A DNA stretch of 64,000 nt, from assembly GCF_032854445.1 (NCBI RefSeq), contig NC_088297.1, positions 4,403,991-4,467,990 on the forward strand, written 5' to 3'. Position 1 is the stretch's first letter; every line of letters starts with the position of its first letter. The stretch is from Liolophura sinensis. Its lineage: Eukaryota > Mollusca > Polyplacophora > Chitonida > Chitonidae. A program made the translations under genes and the position numbers. Shown here piece by piece: positions 24,766 to 37,897 of this stretch. Under the pieces are notes generated by a model, which searched no databases, had not been told where the DNA came from, and was given only the letters and a program-made list of their open reading frames with translations.

Positions 24766-25679
24766 TTTAATGTTATGTGTTAATTAACATCCTTGTAATT
24801 GAGTTGCATACTTGACATACCTTAGCATAACATTACATATGGTTCCAAAATTTTTCCATTTCAGCCCCCAAAAAGGGTGTTCACATAAACATTTGCTGTA
24901 TTCGACCCTGATTTACAAGTTGACGCTATGCACCTTCATGTATTAAGGACGTACATGGAATTGCCATCCCCTGGTAAAGCGTATTATTTGCAGCGCGCCA
25001 AGCAACCATGTACATGTACATCCATCAACAAACAGCTCCTGACAGCTGCAGACAAGGGCGCACCACCATCACCCAATTAACCTGGATAATTTTCCCTTCC
25101 GGGTGCAGTCTCGTGAATTCGTTCTGTCACAGCCCTTACAATTCCATACATCACCGCAGATGTTCTAGCTCATTCCTTATTTTTTCCGCCACTCAATCGG
25201 TCTGACTTTTTCACGAGCTAATCTCGCTGATGATTTTCTGTGAGGCTTTTGTTTTTTTTTTTTATTTTTCTCCTGACTGATGCAGGACCAACAGGCTGTC
25301 AAGAGCTGTAATGGACTGACACAAAAGTTAGAGAAACAAAATTTGCTTCGGCCCCTGATGAACAGCTGTGATAAAAATCAATCTCCCACAAACAGCTCCT
25401 GTGTTAGCCCGTCTCTGAACATACACCAACAATCGGATGAATCGATGGTCAGACACGAACACATGGTCAGAACAACTGCAAAAACGAAATGCCAAATGAA
25501 ATTCGGTCTGTTTCTGGTTAAAAATATATTTAATCCACCGTATTTTCACCAACTTTAAAATCGATCGTACATCAATGGTGTGTTTACATGAAATGTTTTA
25601 TTACACACTCATATGGCTTTGTCATGATGAATCCTGAACAGTCAGTGGAACAGTCACAGGGGGGGAAGGCCACTGTGGA

Positions 25680-25940
25680 AATCTGTACTAACTCTCATGA
25701 ACATATATCTTACTCAAGGATATTTCACTCATATGACTTAAGGCCAGCATTATGGTGGGGGCAAAAATCGGGCAGAGATAGGGAGGAAACCCACGACCAT
25801 ACACAGGTTGCTGACAAACTTTCCCCAAGTACAATCGGAGAGGGGACAGCATGAGCTGGACAACTCACAGCGATCGCAAAAGGCCCGCCGAGTCACTGTG
25901 CTGCGAAAGCAAGCTAACTGCCTGGCCACAGAGGGCTTCC
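25680..25940 (-). mobile_element. SINE family A variant with a different 3' end
   Basis: Central domain and tRNA-like head present (GCTGGACAACTCACAGCG; CTAACTGCCTGGCCACAGAG), but in place of the AAATAAAT tail it has CTGTACTAACTCTCATGAAC, also found at the copy at 35.5 kb. Confidence 0.68.
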
Positions 25941-26321
25941 ACATGTACATATATATGAAAGGGAGCTCATAGAATAGTCCTTACATGTACTTGGCCAACA
26001 TACGGTTCTTGTCCATTTGAAACAGTGACACATGTAATTACCAAGTTACAAAAGTCACCAACCTGACTAAATGATTACATGCAAGGCCTGATGTGACTTC
26101 AGCAATACTGAAGCCTTGTTGTGATGAGAACCAACGCAAAATTTGCCAATCCCAACCACAGTACTTCTATAAGACATCAACAATATACGTTACCACTGAC
26201 ATACAACACCAGGATAATTTCCCCTGCAATTACAGGTAGATCTTAAGGTGTGCTCAGGTGAGAAGAACAGGTAAACAACAGGTAGGGTTTAAGGGAACAC
26301 TGTACACACAGGATGGGCAAA

Positions 26322-26346
26322 TACTCTAATTCCTCAACCTATTTCA
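26322..26346. mobile_element. Solo MITE end
   Basis: TACTCTAATTCCTCAACCTAT matches the terminal repeat of the MITE family, but the expected interior and second end do not follow. Remnant of a deleted copy. Confidence 0.45.
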
Positions 26347-26593
26347 TGTGGACGTAAGTTAATCCCTTCACAGCACAATGACTTTGTATTCACCTTATTG
26401 TACAGGTACGTCTAGAAGATCTTACCTGGAGCTAATTATCTCTGTAATCATTACATGACGTAAATGGGTTACCTTGGAATCCAGGAGAGTGGACTGGATG
26501 GTGCGGGGTTGATTGTGGGGGTGGGGGATGATGTTCCAATGTACATGATATTGTGTTTTTCCCATGCTGACATCTTACTTGTACCTCAGTATG

Positions 26594-26892
26594 TATGTTC
26601 TGTGCTACATTTCACTCATACATCCTCTGCGTTACATGTAGCACATTAGGCATCTTCAGTGCTACATGTAGGTCATTAGACATCTTCCGTGCTACATGTA
26701 CCTCAATATGTATGTTCTGTGCTATATTTCACCCAGACATCCAGCACATTAGACATCTTCAGTCCTACATGTAGCTCATGAGACATCTGTGCTACATGTA
26801 GCACATTAGACATCTTCTGTGCTACCTGAAACTCATTCGACATATAACCTGCTAGATGTAACTCATTAGACATCTTTTTTGCTATGTGTAAC
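26594..26892. repeat. About 30-33 bp degenerate minisatellite
   Basis: Variant copies of GTGCTACATGTAGCACATTA-GACATCTTC. It lies immediately downstream (minus sense) of the exon candidate at 26.9 kb. Confidence 0.82.
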
Positions 26893-26931
26893 ACATTAGC
26901 CAGCTTGGCCAGCAAGCCCATAGTTCTACAC

Positions 26932-27031
26932 CTGAACCCGTGTAACAGGTTTTTTGTCTCCCTCAAGAGAATGTCAGCAGCATGAGCAGCACACCTCTCT
27001 GACAGCCTTTTCCTGTTTACACAGGCATTAG
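26932..27031 (-). CDS. Possible cysteine-knot exon (knot 4-like), weak
   Basis: Seen: an open minus-strand segment with a possible acceptor (cccccatag|CT) and a poor donor (TTCAG|GTGTAG). It encodes NACVNRKRLSERCAAHAADI followed by LLRETKNLLHGF. The region reads like protein and is not repeat-like, unlike the minisatellite that adjoins it at lower coordinates. It can be laid over a RECK knot (CC...C-x3-C-x-x-IL) if one CC cysteine and the paired C-x3-C cysteine were both replaced. The exit phase (2) does not match the phase-0 entry of the next good exon at 22.5 kb, so either an exon is missing or the boundaries are wrong. It could equally be unrelated sequence. Confidence 0.28.
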
Positions 27032-28721
27032 CTATGGGGGTCAGCACTCTGAGGTGCATACACACTACCTCCAGTAATTAGGAGCAGATTGTACCTAGAC
27101 ATTACAACACAAGACCTTCAAATCTGAGGCGTGCCATCACACTCCCACATCTAAAACACTTCTGAAACAAAGTCTAGGTGTGCTAGTAAGACACACATGA
27201 CAAATTCAGATGTCTGGGGAGAATAAATTTTGGTGCGCAAATCACACTCCTGGTCTATTGCAAGGCGTGTGATAATCACACACCTGCTCAAAAACGAAAA
27301 AAGAAGAAAAAAGAAAAGACATAGGTCTGCAAGACAAGGCAATTTGTAAAAACTGCAACAATATATTGACGCAGTAAAGTCGTAGCAGTACAAGCTAATA
27401 CCTTTTAATTTTCTTTTTTTTACATATTTGACTGCTGTTTCAAAGTCATGCACATGCTGTCAAGAATTTTGACTTCTTTCATGGCCCTAATTTTTGATGC
27501 CAGAAGGAACCAGAATGCCCGCAGTAGCCCACCAACAAAATTCCTACTGACAACCCATAAGGTACAAACAGGCACATCATATTAGCAGAAGGCAAGAGAA
27601 CCACAGACTGCATGTGCCAACAGCCCAATAAACGCTGCTGACTGAGCACTGTAAATGACACCAACCTCCCCACAAACAATGGGAGAGGGGGATCCACATA
27701 TTCTATGCCCAAGGCCAGGCCTGAACTCCCACCTTATGATTAAGAGTAGCATATCTTGCTAAATGCCTCTTAAAGATGCTCACCAGGGGGTTAGCCAGAA
27801 ATGTGATGTTCAAACATCCCTTTCTAATGCCAGTTGGTCATAACAGAGTGTTCACATTTCATTTTCTCCTATCTCTCCCATGTTTTAAAGAGCTGAGAAC
27901 AGAGTGTCCAAAGGCCACCAGTTTCCTGTTTCACGCATCGTAGTAGTAGCCATACGCTGAAAGAGGGACTTTTACCACAAGTTAAATAAATTTGTCTGCC
28001 GAAAATTTTTATAGGTGCATATACAAGTATATCCACATGTACCCAAAGGCAAATGTGTTAGGTTTACGAATGAAATTAATTTTCGTAGCTGACAAGTGGA
28101 AAGAAAACAAAAAAGCCCTGCTGCCTGCTTAGACAGAATTAATGATTCACGCAGTTTAATGTGGGCTTTGAGATGTGTACCCAGAGGTTATTAAATGAGT
28201 TAATAAAGTCATCCTGGGGGACAGGTCAATTGTGTGGAGGTCACAGGGCCTAGGGGAATGTCACCAGGTTGAGGGACATGCCTGTTTTTAAAGGCTGGCC
28301 CTCAAGGTGCTGACAGATCTTACTGTCCCTTTGATCTCTCCTGAGGCACTCTGGGTAAACATGACCCGGCATGTGAGACTGGCTCTTATCTGTGAATGAA
28401 GCCTGGGGAAAGTCAGGTTAGCACACACAAAAACTGACAGGGACCTGCAGGTAAAGTTGGAATGTTATGGACTACTTTCACCAAACCTTCATGGCCTTTG
28501 TCAAACTCTGAATAAACAAGGAAAATTGCACATTTTAAATGTACACAAAACAAGACCACAGGTACTTTCAAGGAGTGTTTTAATGGAATCGACTCCTCCT
28601 GAAGTCTAAAGTCTGAATACTTTACTGAATAAACACGAAATTCAGGGAAACTCTGCTTGTACGTCATGGTATTTCAAAAAGAATTAATATGTGCAATTTT
28701 CCGCAAAGGCAAAAATTTGAT

Positions 28722-28795
28722 TTAATTCTATGATTGGTGACTTACATCGTACTCACAAAGGCAAGAAAGCCCTTATTGCAGGTTGTTAAAACGTA
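28722..28795 (-). mobile_element. Probable SINE family A remnant
   Basis: ATGATTGGTGACTTACATCG and CAGGTTGTT survive; strongly diverged. Confidence 0.3.
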
Positions 28796-29340
28796 CATAT
28801 ACATAGCTTTAACACACAGTGAAACCAGCTACTTTATTAGAGAACAAACTTGTACATGTAGGTGATTTGGGAGTACACATTACTATATACTATAGATCTA
28901 CGTAATCCACTTCACGTTTCAAATGTAAGAAGACACGTGTACATAAAGTGCTCAACTTTCAATCTGGCCTGACAAATGCAGTATAGAGGCCCGTGTCAAC
29001 AGATTTTTTCACCAAAGGCCAAGTCAGCTAGAGTAGTAGTATTCACCACAATAGGAAGGGTACACAATACATGTACCTGTGCTCTCAGGTAAATACTAGG
29101 TGAGAAAGCCACAGCGCAATCTACTAAACCTTCATGCTGTCTTTGTGTTTGCCAGCACAGCAGTGCTAATAGACTACCTGATACACTGTACATATAGCTG
29201 TTTCCAGCCAGGTTAATGTTGCCAAGGCTGCAAACTGACAAATCCGTCACAATGAACGCAAGGTTTTCCCTTACTGTTCATACACCTAGCTTGAAATGAA
29301 AAGGAGCAGGGTGTAGCCAATGTACATTTATCAGACCGGA

Positions 29341-29359
29341 TGGGGGGGGGGGGGGGGGC
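29341..29359. repeat. G-tract
   Basis: Eighteen or so consecutive G. Similar tracts lie at 15,907-15,920 and 31,703-31,712, the latter after two copies of GGGGAGTGTGAGGGA. Confidence 0.85.
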
Positions 29360-30303
29360 AGCACTCTTTCAAAAGCTAAGGGTTTGTGGTCATATACATG
29401 TACCCAAATGTACATCAAAGTACATGTACAGGGTAATCAGTTTGTAAAAACAACTTCATACATATACCCCCGTGATCGCCCACCCATGCAGCAGCACCTT
29501 AATTTCAAAATGTTTGTCCAGTGTGTGTACATGTATATTTTAAATACAGCATTCCCAGTCTTAAGACACTTTAGCCCAGTGCACACGGATAACATTAGTG
29601 GTGGAAAACAAGATTTCTTGATCCAGCCCTCAAAATTTAATCGTGTGGGTAACCACAACAAGATTTAATGAGTCTGGAACATTTGATCCAAAGATTCTGC
29701 TTGTTTAACTCTTGGCAACAAAAAATCCAGAAACAAATGAGTCAGGCACAAAATTTTGCTCTTCTGCAGTTAACCAGGATCTTTATCGTCTACTTCAACC
29801 AATCAGTGTCTAGGGAAATGTCATGTGGGTACATACAAAATGGAAGCTGTGACACAACTTTTTATTTTCACATGACCTTGAACGTATCATGTGGCTGTCT
29901 TTTGCCGCTGGAATCTCCAAAAATGGACCACAAATGTTGCTCGAGTGCAGGTAACCAATATTCCGAATCATGACACTGGGATCCGAAAATCCGATTTTCG
30001 ACAACAAATGTTGTCCGTGTGCTCCAGGCTTTAGGTTACAGTATGTCCATGTAAATGTAACCGTTTTGACAGATGCAGGATTTAGGATTATATGTGCTGT
30101 GGCTACACCATGATGTATGTGGTGTCATATTAAGTGTACATGTTACAGGTATGTAGTAGCACTTTACACATGTACTTACAATTTACTTCTGTGGCACATT
30201 TTCAACATTTAACAAACAGGTTTCTTATTTCACAGATAATGCTGTACACGACACCCGAGAACACCAACTACATCTTTAGCCGCCTAATACACAGAATACA
30301 TCA

Positions 30304-30536
30304 ACCCTAATTCCTCAACCCTTTTTCATACAAAAGGCAACTATCAGTGCAATTTATGCACATTTTTAAGTTGATTTTTGGAGACAGAACAGTGTACATG
30401 TACACTGGTTTGATTAGTCTGTTTCAGGGCTTCACAAAAAAAAATATAATTTTATCAGTCTATACCCAATACTGCCTTCACTATATGGTTGAATAAACAC
30501 CTTACAAACATGCAAAAATGTTGAAGAAGTGCAGTA
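30304..30536 (-). mobile_element. Palindromic MITE copy 4
   Basis: Reverse-oriented copy: ACCCTAATTCCTCAACC at the left, GTTGAAGAAGTGCAGTA at the right, with GTGCAATTTATGCACATTTT inside, matching the copy at 1,737. Confidence 0.66.
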
Positions 30537-30768
30537 ATTAAGAGAGCAAGCCCTATTTCATGAGATCTATTGCCAGCAATTGGGGGGGTCAGTGTACATG
30601 TTCTGTGATGCAAATTTGTTTTCAACCATCAACATTGCCACAAATATGGCAATCAGCACTTAACCCAACTCAGTATAAGAGTGTTGTACTACACTGTACC
30701 ACATCAACAGATACATGCAACTTAGTGTAGTCCAAAGTGGGACTTCCTCGACAAACCAACTCACTTAC

Positions 30769-30929
30769 AGTACACTTATAAACCCTTGAACAACAAGTTA
30801 ATTTGCCCAAATAAAGGAAAACGCCTCTTGGAACTTGAAGTGACTGCAGCCATTCATGTACAAGCGGACAAAAGTACCCACAGTCATACTTTTTCAACAC
30901 ATCATTCATTTGATACATATAGCTGCTGA
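30769..30929 (-). CDS. RECK: RECK-like exon: end of knot 1 and start of cysteine knot 2 (candidate)
   Basis: Seen: a 161-nt open segment with an AG acceptor (gatgcag|TC) and a strong donor (ACT|GTAAGT), entering in phase 1 and leaving in phase 0. It encodes 53 residues including YFCPLVHEWLQSLQVPRGVF and GKLTCCSRVYKCT. Family knowledge: between its first and second knots RECK has an (F/Y)CP...E-W...LPGVF stretch, then G-x-x-CC and a further Cys. The order and spacing here match closely, although one family cysteine after the Trp is absent and one extra Cys precedes CP. The polypyrimidine tract is weak, so an alternative acceptor 7 nt further in is possible. Knot 1 itself (CC...C...C) was not found between here and the signal-peptide exon. 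Confidence 0.5.
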
Positions 30930-31081
30930 CTGCATCACAGTATTAGTCATGTAGATGTCATCTAAATAACCAGATAAGATTGCATGATATATGTGCATAT
31001 ACATCCGATAAAGGAGATAAGTGACCTCAAAGGAAACAGACTCTTCAAGTCACTCGAGAGCATAATAAAGTGTTCACTATT

Positions 31082-31410
31082 TGAATGAATGCTTGGGGTT
31101 TTACGTCATACTTAACAATGTTTCAGTCAAATGGAGGAGCCATTAGGTGTGTATACATATAATGTGTCATCTTGTTGCAGGGCGAGTCCATGCCTCCAAA
31201 GTGCTGGTGTCGCTGAAGTATCATTCCGAAGACACTAGATATGACACCCCACCCAGTCACATTATACTGACACTGGGCAAACCAGCCCTGTTTTCTTGCT
31301 TTAACCTGTCAGTGTTGAGCGTCAACCAAGGCGGGAACTATTACCGTTTTGATCCTGGGTCTCCCAGCTTCGAAGTGGGCGCTCTAACCACTAAGCCACC
31401 AAAGCGATCC
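31082..31410 (-). mobile_element. SINE family B copy 2
   Basis: The right end in reverse reads CTTTGGTGGCTTAGTGGTTA-GAGC, an almost perfect tRNA A box; the left end is the GCTTGGGGTTTTACGTCATA tail. The 101-codon open frame over it is incidental. Confidence 0.75.
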
Positions 31411-33597
31411 AAACTATTTCAAACAGTGGAAACAACTACATGTAGTGCTTAAAGGCAAAACTTACAGTCTTGTATATCAGTATTGTGTGTGACAGTACAG
31501 AGTATTACCTTGACATGAACACTAATTCAAATCGAACTGAAAATTAAAGAAAGAAAAAACTCATGTGCAGTAAATTCCATTCGTCAGACGACATTCCATC
31601 CCACACATCATTTTTATTCTGCTTCAAAACTGTATGTACAACCTGTAGCATTCCAGCTGAAGACAATGTAGATAAGGGGAGTGTGAGGGAGGGGAGTGTG
31701 AGGGAGGGGGGGGCGGCAAACCACTTACACATACCACCTTCCATTGTTGGAACTCTTCAACTTCCGGAGATCCTTACAGTCATAAGCATGCTCAAATTCA
31801 TGTGGTCACACATACTTAAAACGATCCACTTCAATGTCAATGATAAAATGCATGAATCATAAAAAAATTTTGTACTTGTACAGGGATAGAAATTAGAAGT
31901 ACATGTAAAGCCAGCAGGACAATTGTGCTGTTGATCTCTAAAAGTTACCGCATGTTTTCGCAACTCACAGGACAAAATTTCTTTGTACTGAACTGTTGGC
32001 CAATATATGATTAAATGCACTGAGTACTTAGTCTTGAAATACATCTGTTTTAATAACTGGCCAGGGGGGTTATTTGCCATCAATTTTCACACATGGAGCA
32101 ATACCTAGCTTCCAATCTTCTTGAAATATCGTCGCTTAGCTGATGTTTTTGTTGGATTAGCTTCATCGCTTGGGTCGGTCCATTAGTCGATTGCTTAGTA
32201 AACCCGAATTTAAGTAGGCTGGTTGTTTAGTGCGAGCAATACTTTTCGTTTGGCTACCAACAACTACCATATTCCTAGATTCCCACTCCTGCCCCCTTGA
32301 ACTTCACGTCACGATATGCGCCTTGTGTCTCCTTACTCAATGAGAAGCCACAGGAACAGGGTAATCTATCCTTTTACACGTGAAACTTCTCGTACAAGAA
32401 GTCTGGTACATTTTATAGAAACACGATTTTCCGATTAAGCGATGATTTGCAGTAGTTTGACTGCCCCCTGCCCCGCCCCCCAGACGCACCCCCAAGCCCC
32501 TTCTGGAGTCCCTACATGTACATTTAAATCCTCACACATACATGTATAATGCACCAGAGCTTTTATAAACTCATACATTGTACACGTAGTAATGTAACAC
32601 ATGGGAGAGCACTGAGAAGTCGGAAGTTTAAGCCATGCCGTAAATAGCTGATTGAGCATTATCGCAAGTTTCGGGGTGTTCAAAATTCCAAACACATTTT
32701 CCCCATAACCTGCCGGCCTCCCATCATAATGTTTTAAATTTTAATCATAAATTCCCCGTCTGCCTGCTTCCCCCACCAGCTAATAAGGACATATAATACA
32801 TACACGTACATTTCCTGCTTCCTTGTTTGAGCAATAATTTGGTACTTACCAATACAACAACACTATACTACTTTTCATCATGTGGCTTTGAGATCAGGAC
32901 TATCTAGATTATACAATTATTCTTACTACCTGATAATATCCGATATATCAAGTGCTGATAAAAATAATATGCTCAGCTTTATTAAGGTTTTATTTATCTG
33001 TATTCATCCTCTTGAATCCCAATTTGTCCCTCTGAACTGCTGGGAAATTTGATCATCCAGTGAACGAAGAGACAATCATACTGACAGACCTTCCCACATA
33101 CGTGTACACATGTAAGGTGGAACCATAAGCTCAGCCAATTGGCAGTCGCAGCGTCATTGAGACATCCTATTCTGATAAAATTCCCACAGAAGAAATAGGA
33201 GGTAAAATAGGAGGACAATTGGAATTGAGACATCCTGATTCCAATTTCTGGTTAATCTACATGTATGGGTGGAACTGAACTTAAGCTGACTTGGTAATTT
33301 GATACATATTATACACGTACAGTACATGTGCACTGTACAAGGTAACATATGTTGGTTTCTCTTACGGCCCTGTCCATTTTCCCCACCTACAATGTACACC
33401 AGGTAACGGTTACTTCAAATACATGTATTTACAAGTACAATATGTACACCGATCAAGTGTAAAACTAAATAAATTATTCTAAAATTGTTTACACCTTGTG
33501 CATTGTAACAACCTATGTAATAAGAAATAGTGAGCTAGTTACACAGCGTACAAAAATATAATCCACTTGTGACTTGTACATCAATATAATATTTATA

Positions 33598-33655
33598 TAT
33601 TTATTTATTTGTTTTTACTTTAGAGTATTTCACTTACACAGCATCCTGAACTTAA
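33598..33655 (-). mobile_element. Probable SINE family A remnant
   Basis: TATTTATTTATTTG followed by TTAGAGTATTTCACTTACAC. Confidence 0.35.
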
Positions 33656-34340
33656 TATAACCCTCCATATAAGCTAGCACGTCATTAATGCCCCAATGTG
33701 ACTACCTGTGTCTTCATGTACATGTAGATACCTGGCCCACTTCCACACCTGTCCTACATCAGGCTTTTGTACCCGAGTTGACCACCCAAACTCGTTTAAC
33801 AAGATTAGCTTATATACTCTCGCTGTGGCACGCACTCAGGGTTGCTAGATTAAGCAACGCAATTACCTAACAGCTACATGTACTCCATTTCCCCGAAGAG
33901 CTATAAAACAATACACACACATATATATATATATACATTTACATGCATCTTTTTCATCTCCTTTTTTTTTCTTTTATCTTGAGATCTAGCCGATTGTGTT
34001 TCTTTTTTAAATGTAAATTACTACCTGAGATAGTCTGATGTATCACAATAAGCCAAAACCTGTCGTGTGGAGTGATTCACTGTGTCAATCCCCTCCCAGT
34101 GCTGAACGAGGGTACTGTTACCTGTACTGTATGTGGGTGAACATTTACCTGTATACTCCCCCACACACACTCCAACACGATCGGGTCTAGTTACAGGTAA
34201 ACACAGGTCAGCTCATCCTTCATACTCAGGCTCTTTCCACCTGCTCTTTCTCAATCACATCTAGTACCACAGTTGGTACAGGTAGATTACAGTACACCTA
34301 AACTTTATCACACCAATTGTGAGCAGTGTACATAAATCTA

Positions 34341-34472
34341 CAGGTACATGTACTGTACGTGTATGTATATCTATAGGTACATGTACCGTACGTGCATGTA
34401 TATCTATAGGTACATGTACCGTACGTGCATGTATATCTATAGGTACATGTACCGTACGTGCATGTATATCTA
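34341..34472. repeat. 33-bp tandem array
   Basis: Four copies of AGGTACATGTACCGTACGTG-CATGTATATCTAT; open on both strands because 33 is a multiple of three. Confidence 0.93.
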
Positions 34473-35488
34473 TTCTCACTTGGTCCCCTCATGATTTTAT
34501 TTACTTTCAATTTTATTTACTTTCAACATGCACATGTGTTTATTTGACTTATCTACATGCTTTAGAATATGATCATTTGTTGACGACACAATCTGAGAAG
34601 CCTGCAAACTGATTCGTGTAAAAACAGGACATACTCTATTATATTTCACATTTTAACCTGGACCAACATGTGCATGTACATAGCTTGTAAAACTCGTGCT
34701 GTTTTTAAAATCCTTCTTCTTTAATGCACACTGGAATAATAATTCCAGCAGGCCACATGTACATGTTTACTGTACATAACAACTATATAATAATAAATAA
34801 TAAATAATAATAATACCATTATTTACTGAAGGTAATTCATGTCAATTTGTACAAAACTGTTCTTCACGAACAAAAACAATAAATATAGAAACAGTTAATA
34901 CATGCAAGGAAATTTTTGTGTACACAGATGCACGCACAACCTAAAAATCACATGTGTATAAAAAAAAAAAAAAAAATGAAAATCAAATATATAATGTCCG
35001 ATAAATCTTTGTTTTTCAAGTCTGGCCAGAACTCACACTACCACTCTGATGACACAATCCTTCTCAGATTTACTTTCCTTTGTTGTTGTTTTTTTTTTTT
35101 CTCTAAAGAACCAATCAATAACCTGGATCAATTCCACAACATTTCATTAGCAACACAAGCTGGCCGTAACCGTCACAGCATTTTTTCTCCCTTACTCTTC
35201 TATTCCAGAGTTTTTCCCTCACGTATCAACACAAGCAGCAGTATCAGCGTCCGCTCCATACACATACATGTATGCCCGGACAAATCCACCACTCTTTGCT
35301 CAATGTTTTCTCAATTGATTAGAGTTCGGGGGGGAAAAGCTTTTAGTTACAAGGCAGCCTGATTGGACGTTGCTATTATGGGACAGGGAGATAGCCCCTG
35401 GAAGTTCACCGCAACGATCTCCTGTTATTTTCACACCATTACATCATCCAGCAAGGGCAACAGAGACATGAAAGCCTACAGTGTAAAT

Positions 35489-35668
35489 CTGTACTAACTC
35501 TCATGAACATCACATTTCATGAACATCACATTTCATGAACATGTATCTTACTCAAGGATATTTCACTCATATGACGGAGGCCAGCATTATGCTAGGAGGA
35601 AACCCGGGCAGAGTCCAGGAGAAACCCACAACCATCTGCATGTTACTGAGAGATCTTCCCTCTTACAG
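35489..35668 (-). mobile_element. SINE family A variant with the alternative 3' end
   Basis: GCCAGCATTATGCTAGGAGG and ACCCACAACCATCTGCATG belong to the central domain; the 3' end carries ACTAACTCTCATGAACATCA with an extra 19-bp tandem duplication (ATTTCATGAACATCAC). 5' truncated. Confidence 0.66.
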
Positions 35669-37719
35669 TCTTGTTATAGTTTTAAATGTATTCATTTCTG
35701 TAGTATACATGTACCTTCAAATTTCTTTCAACTGGAACTTTGAAACTGGCCATCAGTTTTTGGCCATTCAAACTACATCAGTACATGTACACGAATTGTT
35801 TTAGATGTTGGACACTTTAACAAAGTCTTTATGCTCCATTATATGGATTTATTGTGGGTGGCCTTTTGGGGATAGGCACTGGCCTCTTACGGGTCCCCAT
35901 GGAACACATATGTGTACATGTGTGTACTATCCCGCATCCTCTGACATCCTAGGTCTGTCAGAACTGGTCTTGACTCGCATACACATGCAGTGTACATGTA
36001 CACATACGCCGAGCCTGCTGTAACCAGTGTAGAGCACACCCAAATCTGTCTTTCATCGTGATCAGTACAACCATCACGTAATCGGCTACACTGTGCCGAT
36101 CATGGCTATGACTGAACGCATGAGAGCAGCTAATTAGTGTTCTATGAGGCTCTGGCGATATGGCAACTAGCAGAAGACGGCCTTATTGGACCCAGCACGA
36201 TTATTCTGACTTGAGTGTTCCTCCCAATATGCAGTTTTAGAACTTAACAACGGCACTGTACATGTACATATGTTTTCCTGACCCAGGAAGACAGCAACAG
36301 GCTTGATGTACAATAGCCTGTTCATAGTTTCAAGCACCCGAGTTCCTCTCAAGGACTAGGAAGTGATAAATAACAAAGTTTAAATGGGCGAAATTCTGAC
36401 TTTTGCAATTTCCTAAAGTTTAAAATGTTACATTGAATGTATCATATCTGAAAGCTACATACATTCTCATTATTTTGCCAGAAAGAAAATTTCTTATACA
36501 AAAGCTTTATTTTTCACTTTTTCATTTTTTTTTCAGACTTGGTCAAATTGGCATCCAAACATGGACAGTGGCCTTTGAAGTTTGAGGCTGTAGCTGCTTC
36601 TCACGGCCAATAAAATAGCAATATTTCAAAGCAGTTATCCATTACCCTAAATGACCATAACTTTCGTCCATGACTAACTTGCCCATTTTTCCCGATTCTG
36701 AGAGTTCTACTGATTTTAGAAAGGTGTTTTGAGGTTTGCTTGAAACACTGGATGGCATTCAACTGGAAAACTGTAAGTTTCAGCATCAAATATAATATTT
36801 TGTGACAATTATTTGCCTCTAAAAAATGCACTTTTACGAGCGAATTTTTAGGCCATTTAGGGTACCTTAGGGTACTTTTTGGAGGCCCTGAAAGTACTGT
36901 TTGAACTGACTAAGAATATAACCAATGAAGCCAAACCACTGGATAAAAACATAAACGGTCATGTGTGAGAGTGAGTATTAATTATTGTAAAGTTACAATA
37001 TTTACACTATATAAAAAATTACAGGACGTGAACATTTACATGGATTGAAACAGAGTTTATTCATATTCCATCGGAGTTTATTGATTTGAACTTCAACAGC
37101 TCAAACAAGGAGTCAATCTCAAGTTTGTGTCACAGCCAAAGAATTTGAGCAAAGTCTGAAAAATACAATTTATTACCTGTACCTTTAATGTAGCTGGAAA
37201 ATTTCACGCCAAGCTCTTCTTTGTTATCTACATGAAGATCCAGTCCCTGTACCTAAAATTATCTCTATCAAACTGCGGACCACTACCAATAATAGATTTG
37301 ACATGGCATGCCCTTGTAACATACAAGTACATTATGTTACATAATGATCAGCTTAATTAACCTTTAAATGATGAGCTGTCAAAATAATGACACACATAAT
37401 AATCCAGTCCAATCCGGAGGCACAGGAAATCTTATATCACACTTGAATATGTCGGTTGTGTTCCAGTAAGTTTTTCAGTATATCTTTCTCACAAACCCCT
37501 TATATAACAGATATCCCAGCATGACAGACGTCTCTATGATTTGTCACTCTATCTAATACTTGTTTAACCTTGTTTCAAGTGAGCTTTTTTTTTCTTCTTA
37601 TCCTCTTAACTCCACACAAACCTGGGCTGGCATTTGCTTTGTAAGTTCAGAAAGGTCGACACATTAGAACCGTGCATGGTCGCCCTTGTATGACATATGG
37701 GTACTGTACCTACAGGGTT

Positions 37720-37897
37720 TTCATTTAGAAGGAGGAGGTCAGAGTTCAAAAGTAGGTGGCTGAATTGAAAGTAATTATGCCACAAGTACTATTGATTCAA
37801 ATAGTAACAATATTCAAAGTAGGCAGTTACACGGACGACAGTAGACAGCTATCTGCAGCCTGTTTCAGTACTTGCCCTTTTTGAACACCTTGTACCT
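37720..37897 (+). mobile_element. SINE family C fragment
   Basis: TTTTCATTTAGAAGGAGGAG, GACGACAGTAGACAGCTATC and TGCCCTTTTTGAACACCTTG match the middle of the 56.3-kb element. Confidence 0.6.

Larger units (their letters stand above)
23186..30303. other. Intron-like DNA
   Basis: Between the listed features: 24,770-25,680 and 27,035-28,720 contain unique-looking sequence. 28,140-28,440 is balanced in composition, without repeats or long frames. On the minus strand, 27,150-27,460 has two pyrimidine-rich acceptors (ttgccttgtcttgcag; aatttattctccccag) but no clear donors. Confidence 0.4.

Noticed and set aside
34261-34612. Overlapping repeat proteins on both strands
   Set aside because: A 33-bp array keeps frames open on both strands; no splice sites or start context.
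34916-35362. 148-codon plus-strand frame
   Set aside because: Starts in a poly-A run, includes K and F homopolymers from A/T tracts and has no splice signals or recognisable domain.
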